Shown: piece after piece, positions 8,366 through 15,081 of the stretch | Layout of the letters: each line of letters starts with the position of its first letter | How positions within the stretch are numbered: the stretch's first letter is position 1 | Origin: Meandrina meandrites | Lineage: Eukaryota > Cnidaria > Anthozoa > Scleractinia > Meandrinidae | DNA length: 64,000 bases | Direction of reading: 5' to 3' | NCBI GenBank assembly: GCA_963693305.1 | Contig: OY855906.1 | Coordinates: 4,471,001 to 4,535,000 of the forward strand | Position numbers and translations under genes: made by a program | Notes under the pieces: model-generated | Databases searched by the model: none | Seen by the model: the letters and a program-made list of their open reading frames with translations, nothing else | What the model was told of the DNA's origin: nothing

Positions 8366-8881
8366 ATGAATCATCCGAGCGAGTGGGCGAGATATTATGA
8401 CGCGCCAAACGGAACATATAGATACAGACACAAAGGTACGGGGGTTGTTAGAGACACCCTGATGAATATAGGAAAGCGGTTCAAAAAGCAAGTCACCCGT
8501 CAGACGTTGGAGAAGGCTGTAAATGAAGCCTCGAAGCAAATGCTGAAAAAAGCCGCAGAAAAAGCAGAAGAAAAAGCGGCTGACAAGATACAAGCTGTTT
8601 TGCGAAATAGCAACTCAGTTGCTACCCCAAGTATAAAACCCAAGAGTAAAAAGACTCCAAGTGTAAAAACTAAGGGTAAAAAGACTCCAAGTGTAAAACC
8701 TAAGGGTAAAAAAACCCCATCACAGAAACTTAGTACCGAGTCGAAACAAAAACTGAAGAAGATGCTAAACCCCGGGGTAGCAACTCAGTTAAGCGGGGAT
8801 TCACGGAAAAAGTTGCAACAGATTTTAAATGCGGGTCGGGCTGCAAGGATGAAAGTAAACCAATTGATAGCAGAAAATTAA
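8366..8881 (+). CDS. Basic core-like protein with KKTPSVK repeats
   Basis: The start is the ATG at 8366 (MNHPSEWARYY), because the frame upstream has no ATG. The protein has 171 residues and is very Lys-rich. Tandem KGKKTPS/KSKKTPS units lie at about residues 82-117. The composition resembles DNA-condensing core proteins of adenoviruses (pVII/pX type) and suggests packaging of the genome inside the capsid. One copy of the element's TAGCAACTCAGTTGCTA palindrome is embedded in frame (8608-8624), and a partial copy at 8778-8791 is read in another frame. No strict TATATA lies at the start, only TATAATA. Confidence 0.65.
   Translation: MNHPSEWARYYDAPNGTYRYRHKGTGVVRDTLMNIGKRFKKQVTRQTLEKAVNEASKQMLKKAAEKAEEKAADKIQAVLRNSNSVATPSIKPKSKKTPSVKTKGKKTPSVKPKGKKTPSQKLSTESKQKLKKMLNPGVATQLSGDSRKKLQQILNAGRAARMKVNQLIAEN
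8608..8624. repeat. TAGCAACTCAGTTGCTA palindrome, copy in core gene
   Basis: A perfect 17-nt palindrome about a central C. Other copies lie at 14331-14347 (perfect), 13753-13769 (two end mismatches), 8778-8791 (partial) and 6859-6868 (half). Confidence 0.6.
8778..8791. repeat. Recurrent palindrome, partial copy
   Basis: TAGCAACTCAGTTA inside the core gene, read in a different codon register from the copy at 8608. Confidence 0.5.
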
Positions 8882-8899
8882 AATAATTTTTTAAAAAGA

Positions 8900-8905
8900 T
8901 ATATA
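8900..8905 (+). promoter_or_regulatory. Start-proximal TATATAGG of major capsid gene
   Basis: It lies 9 nt before the ATG at 8915, in an AT-rich intergenic gap of 33 bp. Confidence 0.5.
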
Positions 8906-8914
8906 GGCCGCAAG

Positions 8915-10180
8915 ATGTTCAGAAGCCACAGGCATTTGGAAAAAACAGAGTATGTTCGTATCATGTTAGACAAACCGATCACTATCCCGGGAAACAATCA
9001 GCACCAGGTAAAGACAAACTATAAATTCACACTCACCGACCGAGACAACTGGTATGACTGGTATAACGCCTACTTCCGGGCTGATTTCACTTTCGAGGCA
9101 ACCGCGGATGGTGCGCAAGTTGCAGCAGATGCTAGGTCAGCACCCATTAACGGCTCATTTTCACTGATAAACAAACTTGTGGTAAAATCATCGGGCAAAA
9201 ACATGTACAACGTAGACAACATTCACAAGCTCATATTTATCAAAAACTTGTTGGATTTTTCTGATGACTATGCGAGGAGCGCAGCGAAAAACCAGTTTTG
9301 GTATCTGGATACAACGGATAGCAATGTAACGGCCGTCGCTGCCACTAACAAAGGAATCAGAGAAAGAGGTTTGCTTGCCCATGCGGGTCTTACAGTTGAA
9401 ACCCTCATACCGCTTAACAGGTACTCATTTTTCGAAGAGTTGGGTGACAAGCTTCTCCCCCCAATGCAAATAGAGTTTGAAATTGAGCTACAATCGGATG
9501 CAGAGCTGATTTGGCAAAACGATGGCACAGATCGCAGGGTAGTGGTGAGAAACTTCGAGCTGTGGGTTCCAATGCTGCGTTTCACCAGCGAAGGACAAAA
9601 GCTCGCAAATGAAAACTTTTTGAAACCTCAGAAATGGACGTACCTGAATGAAATGATCCAGCCCAGCAGCAGTCGGCGTGACGCTTTCGGACAGTGGCAG
9701 ATAAATCCTGGTATAAAGGATGCCAAACATGTTTTCATTTTCATTCAACAGTCAAGAAAGGAGAAGGCCTTGACCCAAAACCCCTACTTCTTTGACACCT
9801 TTGACATTGATGGAGATAATTCAGCCAAGCTAGCGACCTGCCGGCTACAGTACGGCTCTTCACAGTTCTATCCAGAGCTGGACTACGATGAAAACTTCAA
9901 ACTGCGCATTCTTAATGACTTGATGAACTACCGGTTCCGCAAAAACGACTACAACACCGGTGTTCAGCTTCAGCCCAACAACTTCAAGGATTTATACCCA
10001 GTACTCTATTTTGACTTACGTGAAAACAAAGATAACATGACCAACGACCCGAAACAGATGGTTTTCCACTACAGACTCAATGAGGCTGCCAATGCACAAG
10101 ACTACACCATTTATGCAGGAATTTTGTACGAGTCCGAATTTGCTCTCAGGCAGGTGGGTAATGAGCTGGTGATGGTATGA
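8915..10180 (+). CDS. Major capsid protein (double jelly-roll hexon type)
   Basis: This encodes 421 residues, with no break. Features of Polinton/adintovirus MCPs include the early TNYKFTLTDRDNWYDWYNAYF block (about residues 34-54), long beta-strand stretches, the LIPLNRYSFFEELGDKLLPP segment (about 165-185) and FELWVPMLRFTSEG (about 210-223). The length is somewhat below many family members. Its neighbours are the minor capsid and core genes upstream and the protease downstream. The product should form the trimeric capsomers of an icosahedral shell. Confidence 0.9.
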   Translation: MFRSHRHLEKTEYVRIMLDKPITIPGNNQHQVKTNYKFTLTDRDNWYDWYNAYFRADFTFEATADGAQVAADARSAPINGSFSLINKLVVKSSGKNMYNVDNIHKLIFIKNLLDFSDDYARSAAKNQFWYLDTTDSNVTAVAATNKGIRERGLLAHAGLTVETLIPLNRYSFFEELGDKLLPPMQIEFEIELQSDAELIWQNDGTDRRVVVRNFELWVPMLRFTSEGQKLANENFLKPQKWTYLNEMIQPSSSRRDAFGQWQINPGIKDAKHVFIFIQQSRKEKALTQNPYFFDTFDIDGDNSAKLATCRLQYGSSQFYPELDYDENFKLRILNDLMNYRFRKNDYNTGVQLQPNNFKDLYPVLYFDLRENKDNMTNDPKQMVFHYRLNEAANAQDYTIYAGILYESEFALRQVGNELVMV

Positions 10181-10210
10181 AAGTGAAATAATTTTGTATG
10201 AAATATAAGA

Positions 10211-10606
10211 ATGACGACTTACTATCCGCACAAGATTTCACTTTCAGATGGGCAGAAGGTAAACCTCGCGCGAGCTTTTGGGCGAGGAGAAGCAGTTACA
10301 CTCAGATTTAAAAACGAGGCTATAACCGGTGGTAGCGACACTTTGCACTTGACCACCAGGCAGATCAAAAAAATAGAGCGCGCTATCAAAAACAAAACGG
10401 GCGTGGACATAGAAATGAGCAAGACACAAATCAGACGTGTGCGTAACGCTATCAAAGTGGATAACGCTATCAAAAAGAAAACAGGATCAGGAATGCGGGT
10501 AAAACCTCCAACAGGATCAGGTATGCGCATCAACCCTCCACCATATATGCGCCCTCCACCATTTATAGGTTCTTGGGGTGATCAAAAAAAAGCCCGCCTT
10601 CGTTGA
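10211..10606 (+). CDS. Polinton-type conserved small protein, possible protease fusion partner
   Basis: This encodes 131 residues. The N-terminal part (about 1-80) has two similar LxxxQxxKI/R-type segments (TTRQIKKIERA and SKTQIRRVRNA). The C-terminus carries TGSGMR(V/I) repeats and ends in a Pro-rich MRPPPFIGSW segment. I recall proteins of this shape next to the protease in other cnidarian Polintons, but its function is unknown to me. The ORF ends 29 nt inside the protease frame, just after a run of eight A residues, so the two may be expressed together. Confidence 0.7.
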   Translation: MTTYYPHKISLSDGQKVNLARAFGRGEAVTLRFKNEAITGGSDTLHLTTRQIKKIERAIKNKTGVDIEMSKTQIRRVRNAIKVDNAIKKKTGSGMRVKPPTGSGMRINPPPYMRPPPFIGSWGDQKKARLR

Positions 10607-11033
10607 TGTTCCCTTAACTGATTATGACTTGCAGCGATGGTGCCAATACTTGAAAATCCCCATCAAAGGTATATTTGCGAGAGATGAGATCCACGTGAAA
10701 AACCACTCTCCTTGTATAATCAACATGGATGATCTTGGAGGGCCAGGCACCCATTGGGTATGCTGTTGGGATGGAACTGAATATTTTGACTCTTTTGGTT
10801 TACCTCCACCCGCAGAATGGGAAATAGAGTTGATTCTTGAAGGTAAACAGACCTTTCTTCGGAATGACAACCAGCTTCAGGAGGAATTCAGTGTGCGCTG
10901 CGGCTACTACTGTTTGCTTTTCCTGAATGAGCGTAACAAAGGGCGGTCGTTTCGAGATATTTTGAGCATGTTTTCTGAAAATACACACACCAACGAGGCT
11001 GTGGTGAAGGATTATTTTACACATAATGTATAA
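10578..11033 (+). CDS. Adenain-like cysteine protease (no AUG start in place)
   Basis: This encodes about 151 residues counted from a GTG at 10578. The adenain/C5-type triad is visible: His59 in GTHWVCCW, Asp71 in YFDSFGLPP and Cys108 in VRCGYYC. The enzyme would mature virion proteins. The first ATG in frame is at codon 50, which would remove the conserved N-terminal region (LTDYDLQRW and IFARDE). The upstream 131-residue gene overlaps in another register, with A8 at 10584-10591 in the overlap. Either the copy has a one-base break in that run, or the protease is made by frameshifting, non-AUG initiation or splicing. Confidence 0.85.
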   Translation: MIKKKPAFVDVPLTDYDLQRWCQYLKIPIKGIFARDEIHVKNHSPCIINMDDLGGPGTHWVCCWDGTEYFDSFGLPPPAEWEIELILEGKQTFLRNDNQLQEEFSVRCGYYCLLFLNERNKGRSFRDILSMFSENTHTNEAVVKDYFTHNV

Positions 11034-11041
11034 GTGGGGTA

Positions 11042-11091
11042 ACCTCAAACAGATTAAGACCAAAAGATATGATGCCAGGAAATAAGGTGCA
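11042..11091 (+). pseudogene. Remnant C-terminus of a tandem paralogue
   Basis: This sequence closely matches 12032-12081 (AAACAGATTAAGACCAAAAG, then ATATGAT), which encodes the end of the 11483 gene. Here only the tail is left, between the protease and the first zinc-ribbon paralogue. It marks a deleted or recombined copy. Confidence 0.65.
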
Positions 11092-11108
11092 GTGAAATTT
11101 TGCTTATT

Positions 11109-11114
11109 TATATA
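11109..11114 (+). promoter_or_regulatory. Start-proximal TATATA of first zinc-ribbon paralogue
   Basis: It lies 2 nt before the ATG at 11117. Confidence 0.45.
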
Positions 11115-11116
11115 TT

Positions 11117-11446
11117 ATGAAGGTTTACTGTGTGAAAGAAAAACGTTTCACGCCTAATGTGACGGAAAGTGAAAAAATTACAACCACAAAAAACAATAGA
11201 AGAATGTTGAAAGTAAAATGTGCCAGCTGCGGCATTACCAAGACAAGGTTCTTACCAGTGAACGGAGACAAAAAAGGTGGCGCGTTATCGTCAAGAAGGG
11301 GACCTTCGACTGTTGATAAAATCGCGTATGTTGCCTCGAACTTTGTGACCCCTGCTCCCAGTTTCGCTGCAGCGGCCAAAATACTCGGAAGCCAAGCTTT
11401 GAAAGGGGTTACAGACAACGTAAAGTATTTTAGGAAGAACCGTTAG
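11117..11446 (+). CDS. Zinc-ribbon-like paralogue 1 (short)
   Basis: This encodes 109 residues. Residues 1-46 are the shared module: VYCVKEKRFTPN followed by LKVKCASCGITKTRF. It resembles small DUF5679-type zinc ribbons, although the second Cys of the first knuckle is Glu here, leaving three Cys. The remainder (47-109) is short, Ala-rich and mildly hydrophobic, ending in a basic tail. It is the first of three tandem genes with the same N-terminus and unrelated C-termini. Function unknown. Confidence 0.7.
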   Translation: MKVYCVKEKRFTPNVTESEKITTTKNNRRMLKVKCASCGITKTRFLPVNGDKKGGALSSRRGPSTVDKIAYVASNFVTPAPSFAAAAKILGSQALKGVTDNVKYFRKNR

Positions 11447-11470
11447 AGGGCGTCACAATTTTTCTTGAAG

Positions 11471-11476
11471 TATATA
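11471..11476 (+). promoter_or_regulatory. Start-proximal TATATAGG of second paralogue
   Basis: It lies 6 nt before the ATG at 11483 and supports that start over any upstream in-frame codon. Confidence 0.5.
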
Positions 11477-11482
11477 GGTGGG

Positions 11483-12103
11483 ATGGAGGTATACTGCGTG
11501 AAAGAAAAGCGCTTCACACCCAATGTGGTGGGAAGTGAAACATTTGCAACCGCAAAAAACGGCAGAAGGCTGCTTAAAGTAAAATGCGCCAGCTGCGGCA
11601 TTACCAAGACAAGATTCATAAGTGACAGTTGGATTAAACCTGAAAATAAAACGCAAAGTGGTGCTGCTCAAGAAGGAGGTAATATTTTTGATCCAATTTT
11701 TAAGTTGACCGCAAGCGCTTTACCTAAAAAGAAGAGAGAAGAACTTGCACGCGCTGAAAAAAGAATGTTTGGAGGTGGAGTAGTGGGGGTTCCCCACACC
11801 CCTAGTGGAAGTGGAGTATTTGATACAGTTGGAAATACAGCAGCTGAAGCTTTCTTTGAGTATGGAGTTCCTTATTTAGCAAAGCAAGGTGTGAAACAAG
11901 GAAGATACTTTGCAAGCGAGTTTCTGAGACAACCAGAGTATCAGAAGAAGTTAGCCAATAAAGCCAAACCAATCGCGAGAAAAGCTGTTAATTACACAAT
12001 TGATGCTTTGTCTGGGGATTTGTTGACTAAAGCCTCAAACAGATTAAGACCAAAAGATATGATACCGGGAAATAAGTTGAAAGGCGGGTGTCATAATTTG
12101 TAA
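11483..12103 (+). CDS. Zinc-ribbon-like paralogue 2 (unknown C-terminal domain)
   Basis: This encodes 206 residues from the ATG at 11483. The N-terminal 50 residues are nearly identical to those of the 12117 gene and close to those of the 11117 gene. The middle has an amphipathic, charged helix region and a Gly-rich GGGVVGVPHTPSGSG stretch; the C-terminal part is helical and ends RLRPKDMIPGNKLKGG. No catalytic motif is recognised. In the family context it could be a minor virion protein related to the PLA2-bearing neighbour. Confidence 0.7.
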   Translation: MEVYCVKEKRFTPNVVGSETFATAKNGRRLLKVKCASCGITKTRFISDSWIKPENKTQSGAAQEGGNIFDPIFKLTASALPKKKREELARAEKRMFGGGVVGVPHTPSGSGVFDTVGNTAAEAFFEYGVPYLAKQGVKQGRYFASEFLRQPEYQKKLANKAKPIARKAVNYTIDALSGDLLTKASNRLRPKDMIPGNKLKGGCHNL

Positions 12104-12107
12104 TTAT

Positions 12108-12113
12108 TATATA
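12108..12113 (+). promoter_or_regulatory. Start-proximal TATATAGGG of PLA2 gene
   Basis: It lies 3 nt before the ATG at 12117 and 4 nt after the stop of the preceding gene. Confidence 0.5.
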
Positions 12114-12116
12114 GGG

Positions 12117-12995
12117 ATGGAGGTATACTGCGTGAAGGAAAAGCGTTTCACACCCAACGTACCGGGAAGTGAAAAAAACACTACCACAAAAAATGGTAGA
12201 AGGTTGCTTAAAGTAAAATGCGCAAGTTGTGGCATCACCAAGACACGATTCATAAGTGACAGTTGGGTTAAACCTAAAAATAAAACGCAAAGTGGTGGTA
12301 ATTATGATATGAGAATTTATGCGGGTAATCGGGTAGATGACCCAACAAACCCTCTTTACCAACGTGGTGGGGCTTTTGATTTGCATAAAGCTATTGGCAA
12401 GCTGCCTAAGCCAAAAAAGAGGTGGACACTTCCTGGTCATAACTACACAGGACCATACAATCCCCTTGAAAAACAGCTTTCTTACGACCCCAAGACGGGA
12501 AAGATCTTGAAGATTTATCAGCAACCCACAGGCGCCACAGACGCAGTTTCAATGCAGCATGATGTTGATTATGCCGTCTGCGCAGGAAAGAAAAATGAAA
12601 AAGGTTGCAAACATGCTGCTGACAAAAAAATGGTAAAGGCGCTTGACGCTATTCCTAAAAACAAACGGCAATGGGGTCATGCTGCGGCCCGAAATGCAAT
12701 CAGCTCGAAGCAAAAAGTAGGATTGGGTGTCGGTGAAACGATCAATAAAAATATCGGTGAAAAGATTCCGGGCTTTCAACCGGCTCAAGATGTGGCTGCT
12801 GCAATCATGGCTGTCACAGGTGGTGATAAGGATTTGTTTAAAAAGTATTGGAGTGGTGCCATCGCAAAAGGTGCCTTTAACAAGAAAACCGGTCTGTTCA
12901 GCAAAAAGTTTTGGACACACCCTAAAAATACAACTGGACCATGTAATCGGATTGTATATAAAAATGGAAAATGGCATAACCAATATTGCGATTAG
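12117..12995 (+). CDS. Zinc-ribbon-like paralogue 3 with phospholipase A2 domain
   Basis: This encodes 292 residues. The shared N-terminal module (1-50) is followed from about residue 103 by a parvovirus VP1u-like PLA2 domain: calcium-loop segment LPGHNYTGPYNP (105-116) and catalytic HDVDY (148-152), then a KHAADKKM helix. Such domains are carried by virions of parvoviruses and some adintovirus-type elements to breach endosomal membranes, so a role in entry is inferred. The C-terminal 90 residues contain several Cys and aromatic residues and have no named domain. The frame is intact and the key His-Asp and Gly residues are present. Confidence 0.85.
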   Translation: MEVYCVKEKRFTPNVPGSEKNTTTKNGRRLLKVKCASCGITKTRFISDSWVKPKNKTQSGGNYDMRIYAGNRVDDPTNPLYQRGGAFDLHKAIGKLPKPKKRWTLPGHNYTGPYNPLEKQLSYDPKTGKILKIYQQPTGATDAVSMQHDVDYAVCAGKKNEKGCKHAADKKMVKALDAIPKNKRQWGHAAARNAISSKQKVGLGVGETINKNIGEKIPGFQPAQDVAAAIMAVTGGDKDLFKKYWSGAIAKGAFNKKTGLFSKKFWTHPKNTTGPCNRIVYKNGKWHNQYCD

Positions 12996-13039
12996 ACAGT
13001 GGGGTAAACCCCACACCCCACGAATTATTTTTAAACACA

Positions 13040-13045
13040 TATATA
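13040..13045 (+). promoter_or_regulatory. Start-proximal TATATAGG of membrane protein gene
   Basis: It lies 4 nt before the ATG at 13050. Confidence 0.5.
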
Positions 13046-13049
13046 GGAA

Positions 13050-13568
13050 ATGGATTCTGCAACAAAATTCCGGCGGGATGAAATAGAAATGATAAAGAAA
13101 AATCTTGAAAACCAGTTGGTGCATTACTACCAAACCTCAGCCAAGTTTAAACGGTGGCACACGCGGTGTCAAACAGTATGTGCGTTAACAGGCGGAGTTG
13201 CTACCATTCTTACAGGCTCTGGGCTGGCCGCTTCTCTTTCTGTGGTTGGTGTTGTTGTTGGCGCCCCTTTAATCGCAACTGCCACCTTGTTTTCATTGGT
13301 GTCAACCTCCTCCATCGTCACCGTCAAATTTTTCCTGCGTAAAGCGAAAAAACACGAAAAAATACAAACTTTGGCTGAAGCTACGCTGAGCTCAATCAAC
13401 TCTCTCATATCGACCGCTCTTGAAGATGGTAAAATCTCAGACAGTGAGTACCAAGATATTATCAAAAAGTACAACAGCTTTACTACTGCAAAGACAAAAC
13501 TCCGTTTTTCAAACCACACTGACGGCGGGGTAAAGGTTAACAGAACATCAAAGACAACTTCTGTTTAA
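13050..13568 (+). CDS. Membrane protein with hydrophobic hairpin
   Basis: This encodes 172 residues. A charged N-terminal helix (1-40) is followed by a long hydrophobic region (about 45-92), long enough for two membrane spans with a Gly-Ala-Pro turn, then a basic and helical tail. No signal peptide is needed for this topology. Similar small helical-hairpin proteins occur in many Polintons. It may be an inner-membrane, entry or lysis factor. It converges on the 13548 gene and overlaps its end by 21 bp. Confidence 0.65.
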   Translation: MDSATKFRRDEIEMIKKNLENQLVHYYQTSAKFKRWHTRCQTVCALTGGVATILTGSGLAASLSVVGVVVGAPLIATATLFSLVSTSSIVTVKFFLRKAKKHEKIQTLAEATLSSINSLISTALEDGKISDSEYQDIIKKYNSFTTAKTKLRFSNHTDGGVKVNRTSKTTSV

Positions 13569-14054
13569 TGGTGGGGTGTTTGCCTCTAACCACCATTCGT
13601 TAAAACTTTTTTCGGCTTTATTTCTGGTTTGTACCATCTTCGGCAATCTTTTCGTGAGCTTTCCCAGTATTGCATTTTTCTCCGGCCAATCGATTGATGA
13701 GACCTTTTGAAAATAGTTGTATAAAAAACAAACATAGTTACACGATCCGGGGTTGCAACTCAGTTGCTGATTCCGCTTGAATTGGTGAATGACATTACCC
13801 AAAAAGGTCAGCCCCATATTGTCACCGACCTGATCTATAGAAATGCCGACTTTTTTTAGTACCGCAAGTAAATACCATAATTTGAGGTGGTGTCTCATCT
13901 CTTCATGCGGCTCATCCGGCAGTGGGGGTTCCCATGAGTAAAAGTCAAGCTCGATTTCCGGTTTGATTTCTTTTATTAACGCTTCCTGGTCTTCCAACAA
14001 CATTTTTTTCAGTTGTTCCCTGTGGGGGTTAGGTCCGCGAAGTTTTGTAGCCAT
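13548..14054 (-). CDS. Unknown protein, divergent from integrase
   Basis: The start is taken at 14054 because TATATA (14056-14061) directly precedes it; an upstream ATG at 14072 would place the motif inside the gene. The protein has 168 residues, with an acidic-basic N-terminal helix, a WEPPLPDEPHEEMRHHLKLW segment and a central Cys-rich stretch (SCNPGSCNYVC). The latter is encoded partly by a copy of the recurrent GCAACTCAGTTGC palindrome (13753-13769). No domain is recognised. It shares a 28-bp divergent intergenic region with the integrase. Confidence 0.6.
   Translation of the reverse strand: MATKLRGPNPHREQLKKMLLEDQEALIKEIKPEIELDFYSWEPPLPDEPHEEMRHHLKLWYLLAVLKKVGISIDQVGDNMGLTFLGNVIHQFKRNQQLSCNPGSCNYVCFLYNYFQKVSSIDWPEKNAILGKLTKRLPKMVQTRNKAEKSFNEWWLEANTPPLNRSCL
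13753..13769. repeat. Recurrent palindrome, copy in minus-strand gene
   Basis: TTGCAACTCAGTTGCTG, embedded in the coding sequence of the 13548-14054 gene. The CCGGGG bases before it also match those before the 8778 copy. Confidence 0.5.
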
Positions 14055-14082
14055 GTATATATGGCCGCGCATAATTATTTAA
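14055..14082. promoter_or_regulatory. 28-bp divergent intergenic region (unknown gene / integrase)
   Basis: It has the same length as the divergent region at 6655-6682. It contains TATATA at 14056-14061, one base from the minus-strand ATG and 21 nt from the integrase ATG. Confidence 0.45.
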
Positions 14083-15081
14083 ATGGATAAAAAATTGGAG
14101 CGGCGTTACTACAGTCCACAAGGTTACTGGAAAGGCATTTCTGCCATTAAAAAATTAGCGGTCGCTGCAAAGGTTCCTGAAGTTATTGCCAAAGAATGGT
14201 TGTTCAAACAAGCGCTCTGGCAGATTTACCTCCCCGCACCGCGCTACATTCCTCGTCTAAAATTCGATGTACCTACACCCAACAAAGTGCATCAGGCAGA
14301 TCTTCTTTTTCTGCCACATGACAAAGTGGATAGCAACTCAGTTGCTAAAACTTACAAATACGCGCTTACTGTTGTTGACATTGCCAGCAGATTCAAAGAA
14401 GCTCAGCCTTTAACTTCTAAAAACTCTGATGAGGTTGCCAAAGCTTTTAAGACAATTTATACACGTGGACCTTTGAAATGGCCGCAGATGTTGCAGGTTG
14501 ATCCTGGGCGTGAATTTATGGGCGCTGTTACAAAAGAAATGGAAAATCACAAAACTTCTATCAGACGTGGCCACCCTGAAATTCATAGAGACCAAGCTAT
14601 TGTTGAACGTTTCAATCGTACCCTGGCTGAGCGTTTGTTTGGGTATCAGTACGCCGTTGAAATGCGTTCACCTGAGGGTTTGCGGTCTACTGAGTGGGTA
14701 AAAAGGCTTCCCAAAGTTGTTTCTGCTCTGAACAACCAAGTCACTCGATTGATTGGTATGAAACCTGCTGTTGCAATCAAGAAAAAAAATGTTTATGCAG
14801 AACCGTCAACTAAATATTTGAGACCTGTTGGTTTGAACGAAAAAAAGCTCCCCTCCATAGTTTTGGTTCGATATTTGTATGAACCTGGTGAGCTTGAAGG
14901 TGGGACTAAAAGAGCCACTGATCCAATCTGGTCTTTAGATGTCTTTAACCTTGAACGTTCTTTTACCAAACCGAATCAACCTGTTCTCTACTATTTGCGC
15001 GACGGACCTAAACGTGGCTTTGTACGTGAAGAACTGCTTGTTGTACCTCCAAACACACAATTACCTCCGGCTGTGAACTAA
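14083..15081 (+). CDS. Retroviral-type DDE integrase
   Basis: This encodes 332 residues. The catalytic triad is Asp73 (HQADLLF), Asp140 (LQVDPGREF) and Glu175 (AIVERFNRTLAERLF), spaced D-66-D-34-E as in rve integrases. The C-terminal third (about 275-325) has a chromo/SH3-like strand pattern ending KRGFVREELLVV. The enzyme inserts the element with a 5-bp staggered cut, in agreement with the AATAT duplication. A TAGCAACTCAGTTGCTA palindrome (14331-14347) is embedded in frame. The gene converges on the polymerase gene with a 4-bp overlap of the ends. Confidence 0.93.
   Translation: MDKKLERRYYSPQGYWKGISAIKKLAVAAKVPEVIAKEWLFKQALWQIYLPAPRYIPRLKFDVPTPNKVHQADLLFLPHDKVDSNSVAKTYKYALTVVDIASRFKEAQPLTSKNSDEVAKAFKTIYTRGPLKWPQMLQVDPGREFMGAVTKEMENHKTSIRRGHPEIHRDQAIVERFNRTLAERLFGYQYAVEMRSPEGLRSTEWVKRLPKVVSALNNQVTRLIGMKPAVAIKKKNVYAEPSTKYLRPVGLNEKKLPSIVLVRYLYEPGELEGGTKRATDPIWSLDVFNLERSFTKPNQPVLYYLRDGPKRGFVREELLVVPPNTQLPPAVN
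14331..14347. repeat. Recurrent palindrome, copy in integrase gene
   Basis: A perfect copy of TAGCAACTCAGTTGCTA. It lies in a variable loop between the first two catalytic Asp residues. Confidence 0.6.
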
